From assembly GCA_016235225.1 (NCBI GenBank), contig JACRLS010000188.1, forward strand, positions 1 to 13,136: 13,136 nt of DNA. Direction: 5' to 3'. The notes beneath the pieces are model-generated. The model had not been told where the DNA came from. It did no database searches and saw only the letters and a list, made by a program, of their open reading frames with translations. Both the position numbers and the translations under genes were made by a program. Origin of the DNA: Nitrospirota bacterium (GTDB taxonomy: Bacteria > Nitrospirota > Nitrospiria > Nitrospirales > Nitrospiraceae). Position 1 is the first letter of the stretch, and each line of letters opens with the position of its first letter. Of the stretch, positions 1 through 8,480 are shown piece after piece.

Positions 1-177
1 CGGGTGGCGATGACCGGGGGCCTCAGCCGCCCGCAGCGGAAAGGGACAGAAGCCTACCGATCCACATACCGTGTGACAGCTGAGCGTGGCCGCGGCGTGT
101 CAATCGGTGACGGACTCCCGCGGGGGAATGGGTGAAGCGAGGACGGCTGGGGTGGTCAGCGACAGGACCCGCATCTC
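1..177. other. Gene-free flank downstream of smpB
   Basis: I see no convincing gene on either strand in this GC-rich segment. It lies 3' of smpB. I looked for a tmRNA (ssrA) partner gene because it often sits beside smpB, but found no tRNA-like 3' end with a TΨC arm and CCA. Short open frames here are fragments without recognisable features. The window edge could still cut a neighbouring gene's end. Confidence 0.5.
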
Positions 178-660
178 TTATCGCCCGCTTTTCATCGCCC
201 GTTCCATCTCTCGGCCGGCCTCCCGTTCTTTGATACTTTCGCGGCGATCGTGGTGCTTTTTGCCGCGGGCCAGGGCCAGCTCGACCTTGGCATGACCTCT
301 CGGCGTGAAATAGATGCGCAGCGGGACCAGCGTGAGCCCCTTCTGCTGCGTCTGCCCCATCAGCTTGTTGATTTCCTTCCGGTGGAGGAGCAACTTGCGG
401 GGCCGCAGCGGATCGTGATTCATGATGTTCCCGTGGCTGTAGGGACTGATATGGCAATTGTGGAGGATCAGTTCGCCACGAGCGTCCACGGCGGCCTAGC
501 AATCCTTGAGGTTCACGCGGCCGTCGCGGAGTGATTTGACTTCCGTCCCCTTGAGGATGATCCCTGCTTCGAACTTGTCTCCGATCTCATAATCGTGGAA
601 CGCCTTCCGATTTGTGGCGACCACTTTCTCCTGTTTGTCCTTCGCCGGTGACTTAGGCAT
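178..660 (-). pseudogene. smpB: SsrA-binding protein SmpB, interrupted by an in-frame TAG
   Basis: SmpB binds tmRNA and brings it to stalled ribosomes for trans-translation. Reading from ATG 660-658 to TAA 180-178 gives 160 codons, the normal family length. Family hallmarks sit on both sides of the break and in the same frame: NRKAFHDYEI and KGTEVKSLRDGRVNLKD before it, then HISPYSHGNI, RKLLLHRKEI, QKGLTLVPLRIYF and LARGKKHHDRRESIKERE after it. Codon 55 (498-496) is TAG where the family normally has Tyr (the KDSYA motif; here KDC-stop-A). No frameshift is needed to restore the protein, only one base. As written, the product stops after 54 residues and lacks most of the tmRNA-binding domain. 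A GTG at 489 opens the downstream part but would give an incomplete fold. TAG ends dnaN, gyrA and hisS in this window, so it is a real stop here. A recent nonsense mutation, a sequence error or readthrough remain possible. Confidence 0.88.
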
Positions 661-666
661 GGGCCC

Positions 667-675
667 ACTATAGCA
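667..675 (-). promoter_or_regulatory. Extended -10 of smpB, possibly leaderless
   Basis: On the minus strand TGC-TATAGT (an extended -10, hexamer 5/6 to TATAAT) lies only 6 nt before the smpB ATG. No good -35 is visible 16-19 bp upstream, which fits an extended -10 promoter. Start-site spacing predicts transcription beginning at or next to the ATG, hence a leaderless mRNA. No clear Shine-Dalgarno is present. This is a prediction from sequence only. Confidence 0.4.
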
Positions 676-885
676 TCCGCGCCGGCCTGTCGCGCTAGTC
701 TTGTCTCACCTCTGACCAGATCGCCCGCCAGGGGGGCGCGCCTCACTGACCCGGCAGAAGACCGGAGACCCACCGAGCCTTGCCCAGGAAGGAAAGCGGA
801 AACTGACTGAGTCTTCGAGGGAATTTCCGAAGGGTTCCGTCTGGCTGAGGCCGGAAGGGTCGCTCCGAGAGGCGCGGAGACGTCA

Positions 886-944
886 GGGACTTGCCGGCGA
901 GTCCCGACTCGCGGCGGGGGCAAAAGACTGCTAGAATCCCCGCC
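886..944 (+). other. Overlapping inverted repeats before dciA
   Basis: Three perfect inverted repeats are packed directly before the ATG: GGGACT (886-891) with AGTCCC (900-905), GCGAGT (897-902) with ACTCGC (907-912), and GGCGGGG (913-919) with CCCCGCC (938-944). The first two share bases and cannot form together. The third frames the -10 element and abuts the start codon. Base composition is very GC-rich, so some pairing by chance is expected. The rest of the 661-944 divergent spacer shows no gene. Confidence 0.35.
929..937 (+). promoter_or_regulatory. Extended -10 of dciA-like gene, possibly leaderless
   Basis: TGC-TAGAAT (an extended -10 with a 5/6 hexamer) ends 7 nt before the ATG at 945. 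As for the divergent smpB gene, this predicts transcription starting at about the start codon. No clear -35 or Shine-Dalgarno is visible. If transcription starts further upstream, the inverted repeats at 886-944 would instead be part of the leader. Confidence 0.35.
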
Positions 945-1451
945 ATGCCCGCCCCGCGCTTCTTCGATTCCTTTGCCGCCGTGTTGGATCGCCTGGCCCC
1001 CCGACTAGGCCTCGAGACCAAACTGTGGGAAATGCGACTCCAGCAACGCTGGCCCGCCATCGTCGGCGAACGCATCGCGGCCCATACGCACCCCGAGCGG
1101 ATCTGGTTTAAGAAGCTCTACGTCCTCGTGGAGAGTTCCGTCTGGTCGCAGCAACTGCTGTTCCTGAAGCGGGACCTCCTGCAGAAGATCGGCCAGGCCA
1201 CCGAGTCCCATCTCGTCGAGGATCTTATTTTTCGGGTGGGCGTCATTCCCGCACACGACGCCGAGACCACGTCGAGGAAGTTGGAGACGCCTCCGCTGCC
1301 AGACCCAAGCCCGGAGACACTGGCCGACGCCGCGGCGCATGCGGCCGTCGTCGCCGATCCTGAACTACGCGCGCGGCTTACAGAGGTGATAGCGAGGTCT
1401 CTGGCTCAGGCTCCGCGCCCGCTGGAAGGGGATCGGTCACGCGTCCCTTGA
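945..1451 (+). CDS. dciA: DUF721 / DciA-like protein, probable replicative helicase loader
   Basis: The 168-residue product has an N-terminal DUF721 domain (about residues 5-95). Visible family features are the W-x-x-IVGERIAAHTHPERI segment (about 36-53), the strand KLYVLVESSVWSQQL (about 56-70), and a following helix FLKRDLLQKI. DciA is the ancestral bacterial loader of the DnaB helicase, used where DnaC/DnaI are absent. Its gene is often near dnaA or gyrB, and here it sits just beyond gyrA. The C-terminal third (about 105-168) is Ala/Pro-rich and probably disordered. I chose ATG 945 over an upstream TTG at 891 because the domain begins right after it and the first 18 residues of the longer form are low in family character. 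The last 74 nt overlap the convergent membrane-protein gene. The family call is good. The helicase-loader role is inferred from the family, and some DUF721 proteins are uncharacterised. Confidence 0.75.
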   Translation: MPAPRFFDSFAAVLDRLAPRLGLETKLWEMRLQQRWPAIVGERIAAHTHPERIWFKKLYVLVESSVWSQQLLFLKRDLLQKIGQATESHLVEDLIFRVGVIPAHDAETTSRKLETPPLPDPSPETLADAAAHAAVVADPELRARLTEVIARSLAQAPRPLEGDRSRVP

Positions 1452-1968
1452 AGAGAATGCGCGTGGCGCCTCCGGCGGCATCGGGTCCGGAGATAGGACC
1501 GACCCGCCCCTCTTCTTCCTGATCCTCCAGCCGATAGTAGCCGCGGACGGCTTTCTCCACGTTCACGCGGACCCCAGGCTCACCGGCCAGATACTTCTGG
1601 AGCATCTCAGGCTCCGTCCATCCATCACTGGTGAAGATATAGACCACGATCCGGCGGTAGCGTCCTTCGGGATCGCCCGGCGTCGTGGGTTGAATCTTCA
1701 TGGCGGCAAAATCGTGCGTCTGGCGGCCGACTTTGCGGAAGCGCGCCAGCAAGGTTTCGATTTGCTGGTCGGTCGTCCACGGGGGGACGTGGGCTGCAAC
1801 CACGTGGCCGGCTTGCGAGCCGATACTGAAGGGGGGAATCGACCGGTCCGGCCTGGTGAGAAACATGCCGCCCCAGATCAACGCAAAGGAACCAATCAAC
1901 ACGCCCAGGCCTAATTTGACGACGATGTCGAGCGGCTTCTTCTCTCCATGCGATTGGCGTTGCGGCAT
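1378..1968 (-). CDS. Single-pass membrane protein of unknown function
   Basis: I do not recognise a named family. The 196-residue product has a short basic N-terminus (RQSHGEKK) and one hydrophobic segment at about residues 16-37. A soluble domain follows (about 50-170) that ends in a Pro/Glu-rich tail. This suggests an inner-membrane anchor with the domain outside the cytoplasm. ATG 1968 is preceded by GGGAG at an ideal 7-nt spacing, which decides the start. That Shine-Dalgarno lies inside a 10-bp hairpin (1974-2006), so translation may be regulated. The gene follows gyrA after 167 nt on the same strand and shows no obvious promoter of its own. Its 3' end overlaps the convergent DciA-like gene by 74 nt, so each transcript carries antisense to the other's end. 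Stop codon TAA. Confidence 0.75.
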   Translation of the reverse strand: MPQRQSHGEKKPLDIVVKLGLGVLIGSFALIWGGMFLTRPDRSIPPFSIGSQAGHVVAAHVPPWTTDQQIETLLARFRKVGRQTHDFAAMKIQPTTPGDPEGRYRRIVVYIFTSDGWTEPEMLQKYLAGEPGVRVNVEKAVRGYYRLEDQEEEGRVGPISGPDAAGGATRILFKGRVTDPLPAGAEPEPETSLSPL

Positions 1969-1973
1969 GTCTG

Positions 1974-2006
1974 GTCTCCCGAGGCTGATTGGCGCTCTCG
2001 GGAGAC
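1974..2006 (-). promoter_or_regulatory. Hairpin sequestering the Shine-Dalgarno of the membrane-protein gene
   Basis: GTCTCCCGAG (1974-1983) and CTCGGGAGAC (1997-2006) form a perfect 10-bp stem with a 13-nt loop. In the minus-strand RNA the 3' arm contains GGGAG, the Shine-Dalgarno, and ends 5 nt before the ATG at 1968. Forming the stem should block ribosome binding. No U-run follows the stem, so it is not an intrinsic terminator. Confidence 0.6.
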
Positions 2007-2012
2007 GCGATC

Positions 2013-2117
2013 AGCCGTCAGTGCTCAGCTCTTCGAGTCTGAGGGAGGGAGGGCTTCTGAAGGGGTGGCATCGCAGTGCGAGAACTCGACCGTCGGACCC
2101 CGTGTGCGCTGACGGCT
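2013..2117 (-). ncRNA. Candidate structured leader RNA (junction-like fold)
   Basis: AGCCGTCAG (2013-2021) and CTGACGGCT (2109-2117) form a perfect 9-bp closing stem. Inside it are a hairpin at 2024-2043 (CTCAG/CTGAG plus CTC/GAG, triloop, one bulged base) and a 5-bp helix GGGGT/ACCCC (2062-2066 with 2097-2101). The latter encloses the hairpin TCGC-AGT-GCGA (2071-2081). Together these draw a three-way-junction shape that fills the gap between gyrA and the SD-sequestering hairpin. The layout resembles a sensor followed by an expression platform. This is hand-drawn pairing in GC-rich DNA with no covariation support, so the call is tentative. Confidence 0.3.
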
Positions 2118-2135
2118 TCCGAGCGAAGATCCCTG

Positions 2136-4613
2136 CTAGCTTTTCCCCTCGTCGTCGCCACCGCCGGCTTCTTCGCGATCGACGCTCTCGGCGATCCGGG
2201 CCACGGCCACCACGCGATCATCCGGCTCATCGAGCTCCAGTACCCTGACGCCCTGCGTGTTGCGGCCGATTTCGCGGATGTCGCTCACCCGGCAACGCAG
2301 GATCTTGCCCTTGGCCGCCATGAGCATCACTTCGGCGTCGTCTTTGACTTGGAGGAAGCTGACGGCCAAGCCGTTTCTCTCCGTCGTCTTCACGCTGATG
2401 ATGCCCTTGCCGGCGCGGCCCTGGATTCGATATTCGCTGACGGGCGTCCGCTTGCCGTAGCCGCCCTCGGTAATGGTCAGGATGGACGTCGTTGAGTCGG
2501 GCGTGATGGTTTCCATGCCGATGACTTCGTTGCCCTCTTCCAGCGTGATGCCGCGGACGCCGTGCGCCGTGCGCCCGATGGGCCGGGCCTCCTCTTCCTT
2601 GAAGCGAATCACGATGCCCTGCTTGGTGCCCAAAAGGATCTCGCGCTGGCCGTCGGTAATCTGGACGCCGATCAGCTTGTCCCCCCCGTCCAGGGAGAGC
2701 GCGATGATGCCGCCCTGGCGGGGATTGCCGTAGGCGGAGAGTTCGGTCTTTTTGATCACGCCCTGTTTCGTCGCCATGATGACGAACCGGTCCTCGCGGA
2801 ATTCCTTCACCGGCAACGTCGCCGTGACTTTCTCCTCTCCGGAGAGCGCGAGCAGATTCACCATGGCCTTGCCCTTCGCCGCCCTCCCGGCTTCCGGAAT
2901 TTCATGGACCTTGAGCCAGTAGACCTTGCCCGCATCGGTGAAGAAGAGCAGGGCATCGTGCGTGGAGGCCGTGAAGAGCGTTTCGACGAAATCTTCCTCG
3001 CGCACCCCCATGCCGATTTTGCCCTTGCCGCCGCGCCGCTGCGAGCGGTAGAGGGAGACCGGGTTCCGCTTGATGTAGCCGGCGTGTGAAATCGTCACCA
3101 CCACTTCCTGTTCCGCAATCAGGTCTTCGACCGTCAGCTCGGCCTGCTCTTTGACGATCTGGGTGCGCCGCTCATCCTTGTACTCTTCCTTCACGGCGAG
3201 CAGCTCGTCCTTGATGATCTTGCGCACCAGCGCTTCGCTGCCGAGGACCGACTTGAGATACTCGATCCGTTTCAGGATCTCCGTGTACTCCTCGATGAGC
3301 TTGTTGCGTTCCAGTTGGGTCAACCGCTGCAGGCGCATGTCCAGAATGGCGTTCGCCTGGAGCTCGCTGAGCCGGAACTGGCCCATCAAGCCGGCCCGCG
3401 CCTCCTCCGGAGACGGAGACCGGCGGATGAGCGCGATGACGGCGTCGAGGTTGTCGAGGGCGATCTTGAGCCCTTCCAGGATGTGGGCCCGCTCTTCGGC
3501 CTTGCGCAGCTCGAAGGCGGTGCGGCGGACGACCACCTCGCGCCGGTGCTCGATGAACGCGTCGAGAATCTGCTTGAGATTCAGCACCTCGGGCCGGTTG
3601 TGCACCAGCGCGAGCATGATGACGCCGAAGGTGGTCTGAAGCTGGGTGTGCTTGTACAGATTGTTGAGGACGACGAGCGGAATGTCGCCGCGCTTGATCT
3701 CGATCACCACGCGGACCCCGTCGCGATCCGACTCGTCGCGAATGTCCGAGATGCCTTCGACCTTCCGCTCCTGCACGAGCTCCGCGATCTTTTCGATCAG
3801 GCTGGCCTTGTTCACCTGATAGGGAATCTCCGTGACGATCAGTCGGTCGCGATCCGTGCGCTCGTCGGTCTCGATGCTCACCTTGGCCCGGAGCGTGAGG
3901 AGTCCACGACCCGTCTCATAGGCCTTCCGGATGCCCTCGGTCCCATAGATGAACCCGGCGGTGGGGAAGTCGGGGCCGGGAATCGCCTTCATCAACTGCG
4001 GGATCGTGACGGCCGGGTTGTCCAGGACCAGCATGAGCCCGTTGACGACTTCGGCCAGGTTGTGGGTCGGAATGTTCGTCGCGTACCCGACGGCAATTCC
4101 GCCCGCCCCGTTGACCAGCAAGTTGGGCACCCTGGCGGGCAGCACCAACGGCTCGGTTCGGGACTCGTCGTAGTTCGGCCCGAAATCCACCGTTTCCTTG
4201 TCGATGTCGGCGAGCATTTCCTCGGAGAGCTTCGTGAGGCGGGCTTCCGTGTACCGCATCGCGGCCGGCGGATCGCCGTCCATCGAGCCGTAGTTCCCCT
4301 GGCCGTCCACCAGCGGATTCCGCATGTTGAAGTCCTGCGCCATGCGGACCAAGGTGTCGTAGATGGCCGAGTCGCCGTGCGGATGATAGTTGCCCATGAT
4401 CTCGCCGACGATTTTGGCCGATTTGCGATAGGGCCGGTTGGGGGCCAGGCCCATCTCGTTCATGCCGAAGAGGATGCGGCGGTGCACCGGCTTGAGGCCG
4501 TCCCGCACATCAGGCAGGGCGCGTCCCACGATCACGCTCATTGCGTAATCGAGGTACGACGAGCGCATCTCGTCTTCAATGGCAATCTGCGTCAGGCGTT
4601 CATCGGTCGGCAT
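2136..4613 (-). CDS. gyrA: DNA gyrase subunit A
   Basis: The A subunit of the A2B2 gyrase cuts and rejoins DNA to introduce negative supercoils. The product has 825 residues, a normal length. The winged-helix region carries the QRDR motif HPHGDSAIYD (77-86), with Ser82 and Asp86 in the quinolone-sensitive form. The catalytic Tyr121 lies in RYTEARL. The tower and coiled-coil region follows (about 340-490). The GyrA box QRRGGKG (525-531) opens the DNA-wrapping beta-pinwheel, which separates GyrA from ParC. The C-terminus is acidic (EEAGGGDDEG). The ATG has GGAG about 10 nt upstream. The stop is TAG, followed by 36 further sense codons before TGA in the same frame. gyrA lies 92 nt after gyrB, and the spacer holds an inverted heptad array. 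It is probably co-transcribed with gyrB. Confidence 0.98.
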   Translation of the reverse strand: MPTDERLTQIAIEDEMRSSYLDYAMSVIVGRALPDVRDGLKPVHRRILFGMNEMGLAPNRPYRKSAKIVGEIMGNYHPHGDSAIYDTLVRMAQDFNMRNPLVDGQGNYGSMDGDPPAAMRYTEARLTKLSEEMLADIDKETVDFGPNYDESRTEPLVLPARVPNLLVNGAGGIAVGYATNIPTHNLAEVVNGLMLVLDNPAVTIPQLMKAIPGPDFPTAGFIYGTEGIRKAYETGRGLLTLRAKVSIETDERTDRDRLIVTEIPYQVNKASLIEKIAELVQERKVEGISDIRDESDRDGVRVVIEIKRGDIPLVVLNNLYKHTQLQTTFGVIMLALVHNRPEVLNLKQILDAFIEHRREVVVRRTAFELRKAEERAHILEGLKIALDNLDAVIALIRRSPSPEEARAGLMGQFRLSELQANAILDMRLQRLTQLERNKLIEEYTEILKRIEYLKSVLGSEALVRKIIKDELLAVKEEYKDERRTQIVKEQAELTVEDLIAEQEVVVTISHAGYIKRNPVSLYRSQRRGGKGKIGMGVREEDFVETLFTASTHDALLFFTDAGKVYWLKVHEIPEAGRAAKGKAMVNLLALSGEEKVTATLPVKEFREDRFVIMATKQGVIKKTELSAYGNPRQGGIIALSLDGGDKLIGVQITDGQREILLGTKQGIVIRFKEEEARPIGRTAHGVRGITLEEGNEVIGMETITPDSTTSILTITEGGYGKRTPVSEYRIQGRAGKGIISVKTTERNGLAVSFLQVKDDAEVMLMAAKGKILRCRVSDIREIGRNTQGVRVLELDEPDDRVVAVARIAESVDREEAGGGDDEGKS

Positions 4614-4633
4614 TCTTCGAACTCCAAAACGGT

Positions 4634-4699
4634 GGTCAGGGGTTAGTGGTCCGTGAGGTGCTGGCGCTGCCTCCGATCACCGACCACTGTCCACCGACC
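4634..4699. repeat. Inverted heptad array in the gyrB-gyrA spacer
   Basis: The left arm reads as heptads GGTCAGG, GGTTAGT, GGTCCGT (4634-4654). The right arm reads ACCGACC, ACTGTCC, ACCGACC (4679-4699), which on the other strand is GGTCGGT, GGACAGT, GGTCGGT. The arms oppose each other around a 24-nt centre and can pair: AGTGGTCCGTGA (4645-4656) matches 4677-4688 at 11 of 12 positions. It ends 6 nt past the gyrB stop. Confidence 0.7.
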
Positions 4700-4705
4700 A
4701 TTCCT

Positions 4706-7204
<2,499 letters not shown>

Positions 7205-7221
7205 TCGACTCCCTATCGGCG

Positions 7222-7312
7222 GTGACCAGTGACTCGTGACACGGGACCGCGAAAATCTTCTCTACGTCCTCGTCTCATCTCGAACCCGTCACCCGTCACG
7301 CATCACCCGTCA
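7222..7312. repeat. Inverted heptad array in the dnaN-gyrB spacer
   Basis: The left arm has three GTGACNN heptads (7222-7242: GTGACCA, GTGACTC, GTGACAC). The right arm has four heptads (7285-7312: CCCGTCA, CCCGTCA, CGCATCA, CCCGTCA), which are TGACGGG-type units on the other strand. The arms oppose each other across a 42-nt centre and can base-pair imperfectly. The array begins 3 nt past the dnaN stop codon. Confidence 0.75.
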
Positions 7313-7315
7313 CTC

Positions 7316-8446
7316 CTAGACCTTGATCGGCATCACGACACAGGAAAATCCCGGATTGCCCGGCTCACGGATCAAGCAGGGACTCAGGGCTGCATCCATC
7401 TGGAGCGAGACGGACTCGCCGTCGATCACGCCCAGTGCGTCCATCAGATACCGCGCATTGAAGCCCGTCGTGAGCGTCTCGCCGGCATAGCGGACCGGCA
7501 CTTCTTCGGTCGCTTCGCCGAGATCCGGATTGCTGGAAAAGAGCGTCAGCGCGCCGGGGGCAAAGGTCACTTTGATCGCGTTCGTCTTGTCCCGCGAAAG
7601 GACCGCCACGCGACGCAACGCGCCCTCCAACAAGGCCTTCTCGGCCACCACCACCTTGTCCTTCTCCCGTTCCTTCGGAAGGACCTGCTGATAGTTGGGA
7701 TAATTTCCTTCCATCAAGCGCGAGGTCATCAACAGCCCGCTCTTGCGAAAGATCAAGAGATTCTTGGTGAACCCGATCTGGGGCTCGCCGTCGCCCTCTT
7801 CGAGGAGGCGGCGCATTTCCATGGCGGCTTTCTTCGGGATGATCGCTTTCACTTCCCGCGGGGCCTCTTTGCCGCCTGGAGCCCCGAGGTCCTGCTCCGC
7901 GACGGCCAGGCGGTGGCCGTCGGTCCCGACGAGTCGCAGCACGGTTTTCATGTCCGTAACGATCAGGGTCACGAGCAGGCCGTTCAGAATGTAGCGGGCA
8001 TCATTGTCCCCCACCGCAAACAGCGTCTTCCGGATCAGATCGGCCAGATTGGCCCCGGCCATTGACGTCAGCCCTTCACGCTCGATCGCGGGCATGGCCG
8101 GAAACTCCGAGCTGGCGAGCCCGACGATCTTGAACTGGCTCTTGCCGGATCGGAGGGTCGCCCAGTGATTGTCGCCTACCACCAGCTCGACGTCCCCGTC
8201 GGGCAGTTCTTTGAGGATTTCATAGAGTTTGCGCGCGGACACCGTGGTCGAGCCTGGTTGCTGGACCACGGCTTTATAGAGCGCCCGCATGCTGATCTCG
8301 AGATCCGTCGCCAGGATGTCCACGCCGTCCGTCTTCGTTTCGAGCAGAATGTGTGACAAGATCGGCATCGTGTTGCGTTGCTCCACGACGCCCTGGACGC
8401 GCTGCAGACCCACTAACGGCTCATCGCGCGCGATGCGTAGTTTCAT
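7316..8446 (-). CDS. dnaN: DNA polymerase III beta subunit (sliding clamp)
   Basis: The clamp forms a dimeric ring around DNA and tethers polymerase III and repair factors. The 376-residue product matches the family length and three-domain plan (about 1-125, 130-250 and 255-376). Recognised motifs are the N-terminal start MKLRIARDEPL, ATDLEISM, the conserved TDGHRLAVAE segment, SRLMEGNYPNYQQVLP, FNARYLMDAL, and the typical clamp C-terminus VVMPIKV. I chose ATG 8446. A longer in-frame start at 8494 adds 16 residues not typical of DnaN and would overlap dnaA. The ribosome-binding site is an ill-defined G-run. It lies 34 nt after dnaA and is probably co-transcribed with it. The stop is TAG, and a TGA follows two codons later. 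Confidence 0.97.
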   Translation of the reverse strand: MKLRIARDEPLVGLQRVQGVVEQRNTMPILSHILLETKTDGVDILATDLEISMRALYKAVVQQPGSTTVSARKLYEILKELPDGDVELVVGDNHWATLRSGKSQFKIVGLASSEFPAMPAIEREGLTSMAGANLADLIRKTLFAVGDNDARYILNGLLVTLIVTDMKTVLRLVGTDGHRLAVAEQDLGAPGGKEAPREVKAIIPKKAAMEMRRLLEEGDGEPQIGFTKNLLIFRKSGLLMTSRLMEGNYPNYQQVLPKEREKDKVVVAEKALLEGALRRVAVLSRDKTNAIKVTFAPGALTLFSSNPDLGEATEEVPVRYAGETLTTGFNARYLMDALGVIDGESVSLQMDAALSPCLIREPGNPGFSCVVMPIKV

Positions 8447-8480
8447 GATGTGGCCCCCCGTGTCCCGCGTCTCAAGCCCG

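Noticed and set aside
1..177. tmRNA gene next to smpB
   Set aside because: No tRNA-like ends, TΨC arm, CCA or tag-peptide frame could be found on either strand.
496..498. UAG recoded as an amino acid across the genome
   Set aside because: TAG is the stop of dnaN (right after the family's normal C-terminus), gyrA, hisS and two of the DsrEFH-like genes, so it terminates translation here.
178..660. Frameshift as the cause of the broken smpB
   Set aside because: Both halves are in the same frame with no missing residues. Only the TAG interrupts the reading frame.
1974..2006. Intrinsic terminator for gyrA
   Set aside because: The stem is strong, but no U-run follows on the minus strand and the ATG comes 5 nt later. 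SD sequestration fits better.
3315..4646. 443-codon plus-strand open frame opposite gyrA
   Set aside because: It is antisense to the unmistakable gyrA. High GC with strong third-position bias creates such mirror frames, and the product has no family features.
7285..7312. CRISPR-like repeat array
   Set aside because: Units are 7 bp, directly adjacent, degenerate and without spacers, and no cas genes are present.
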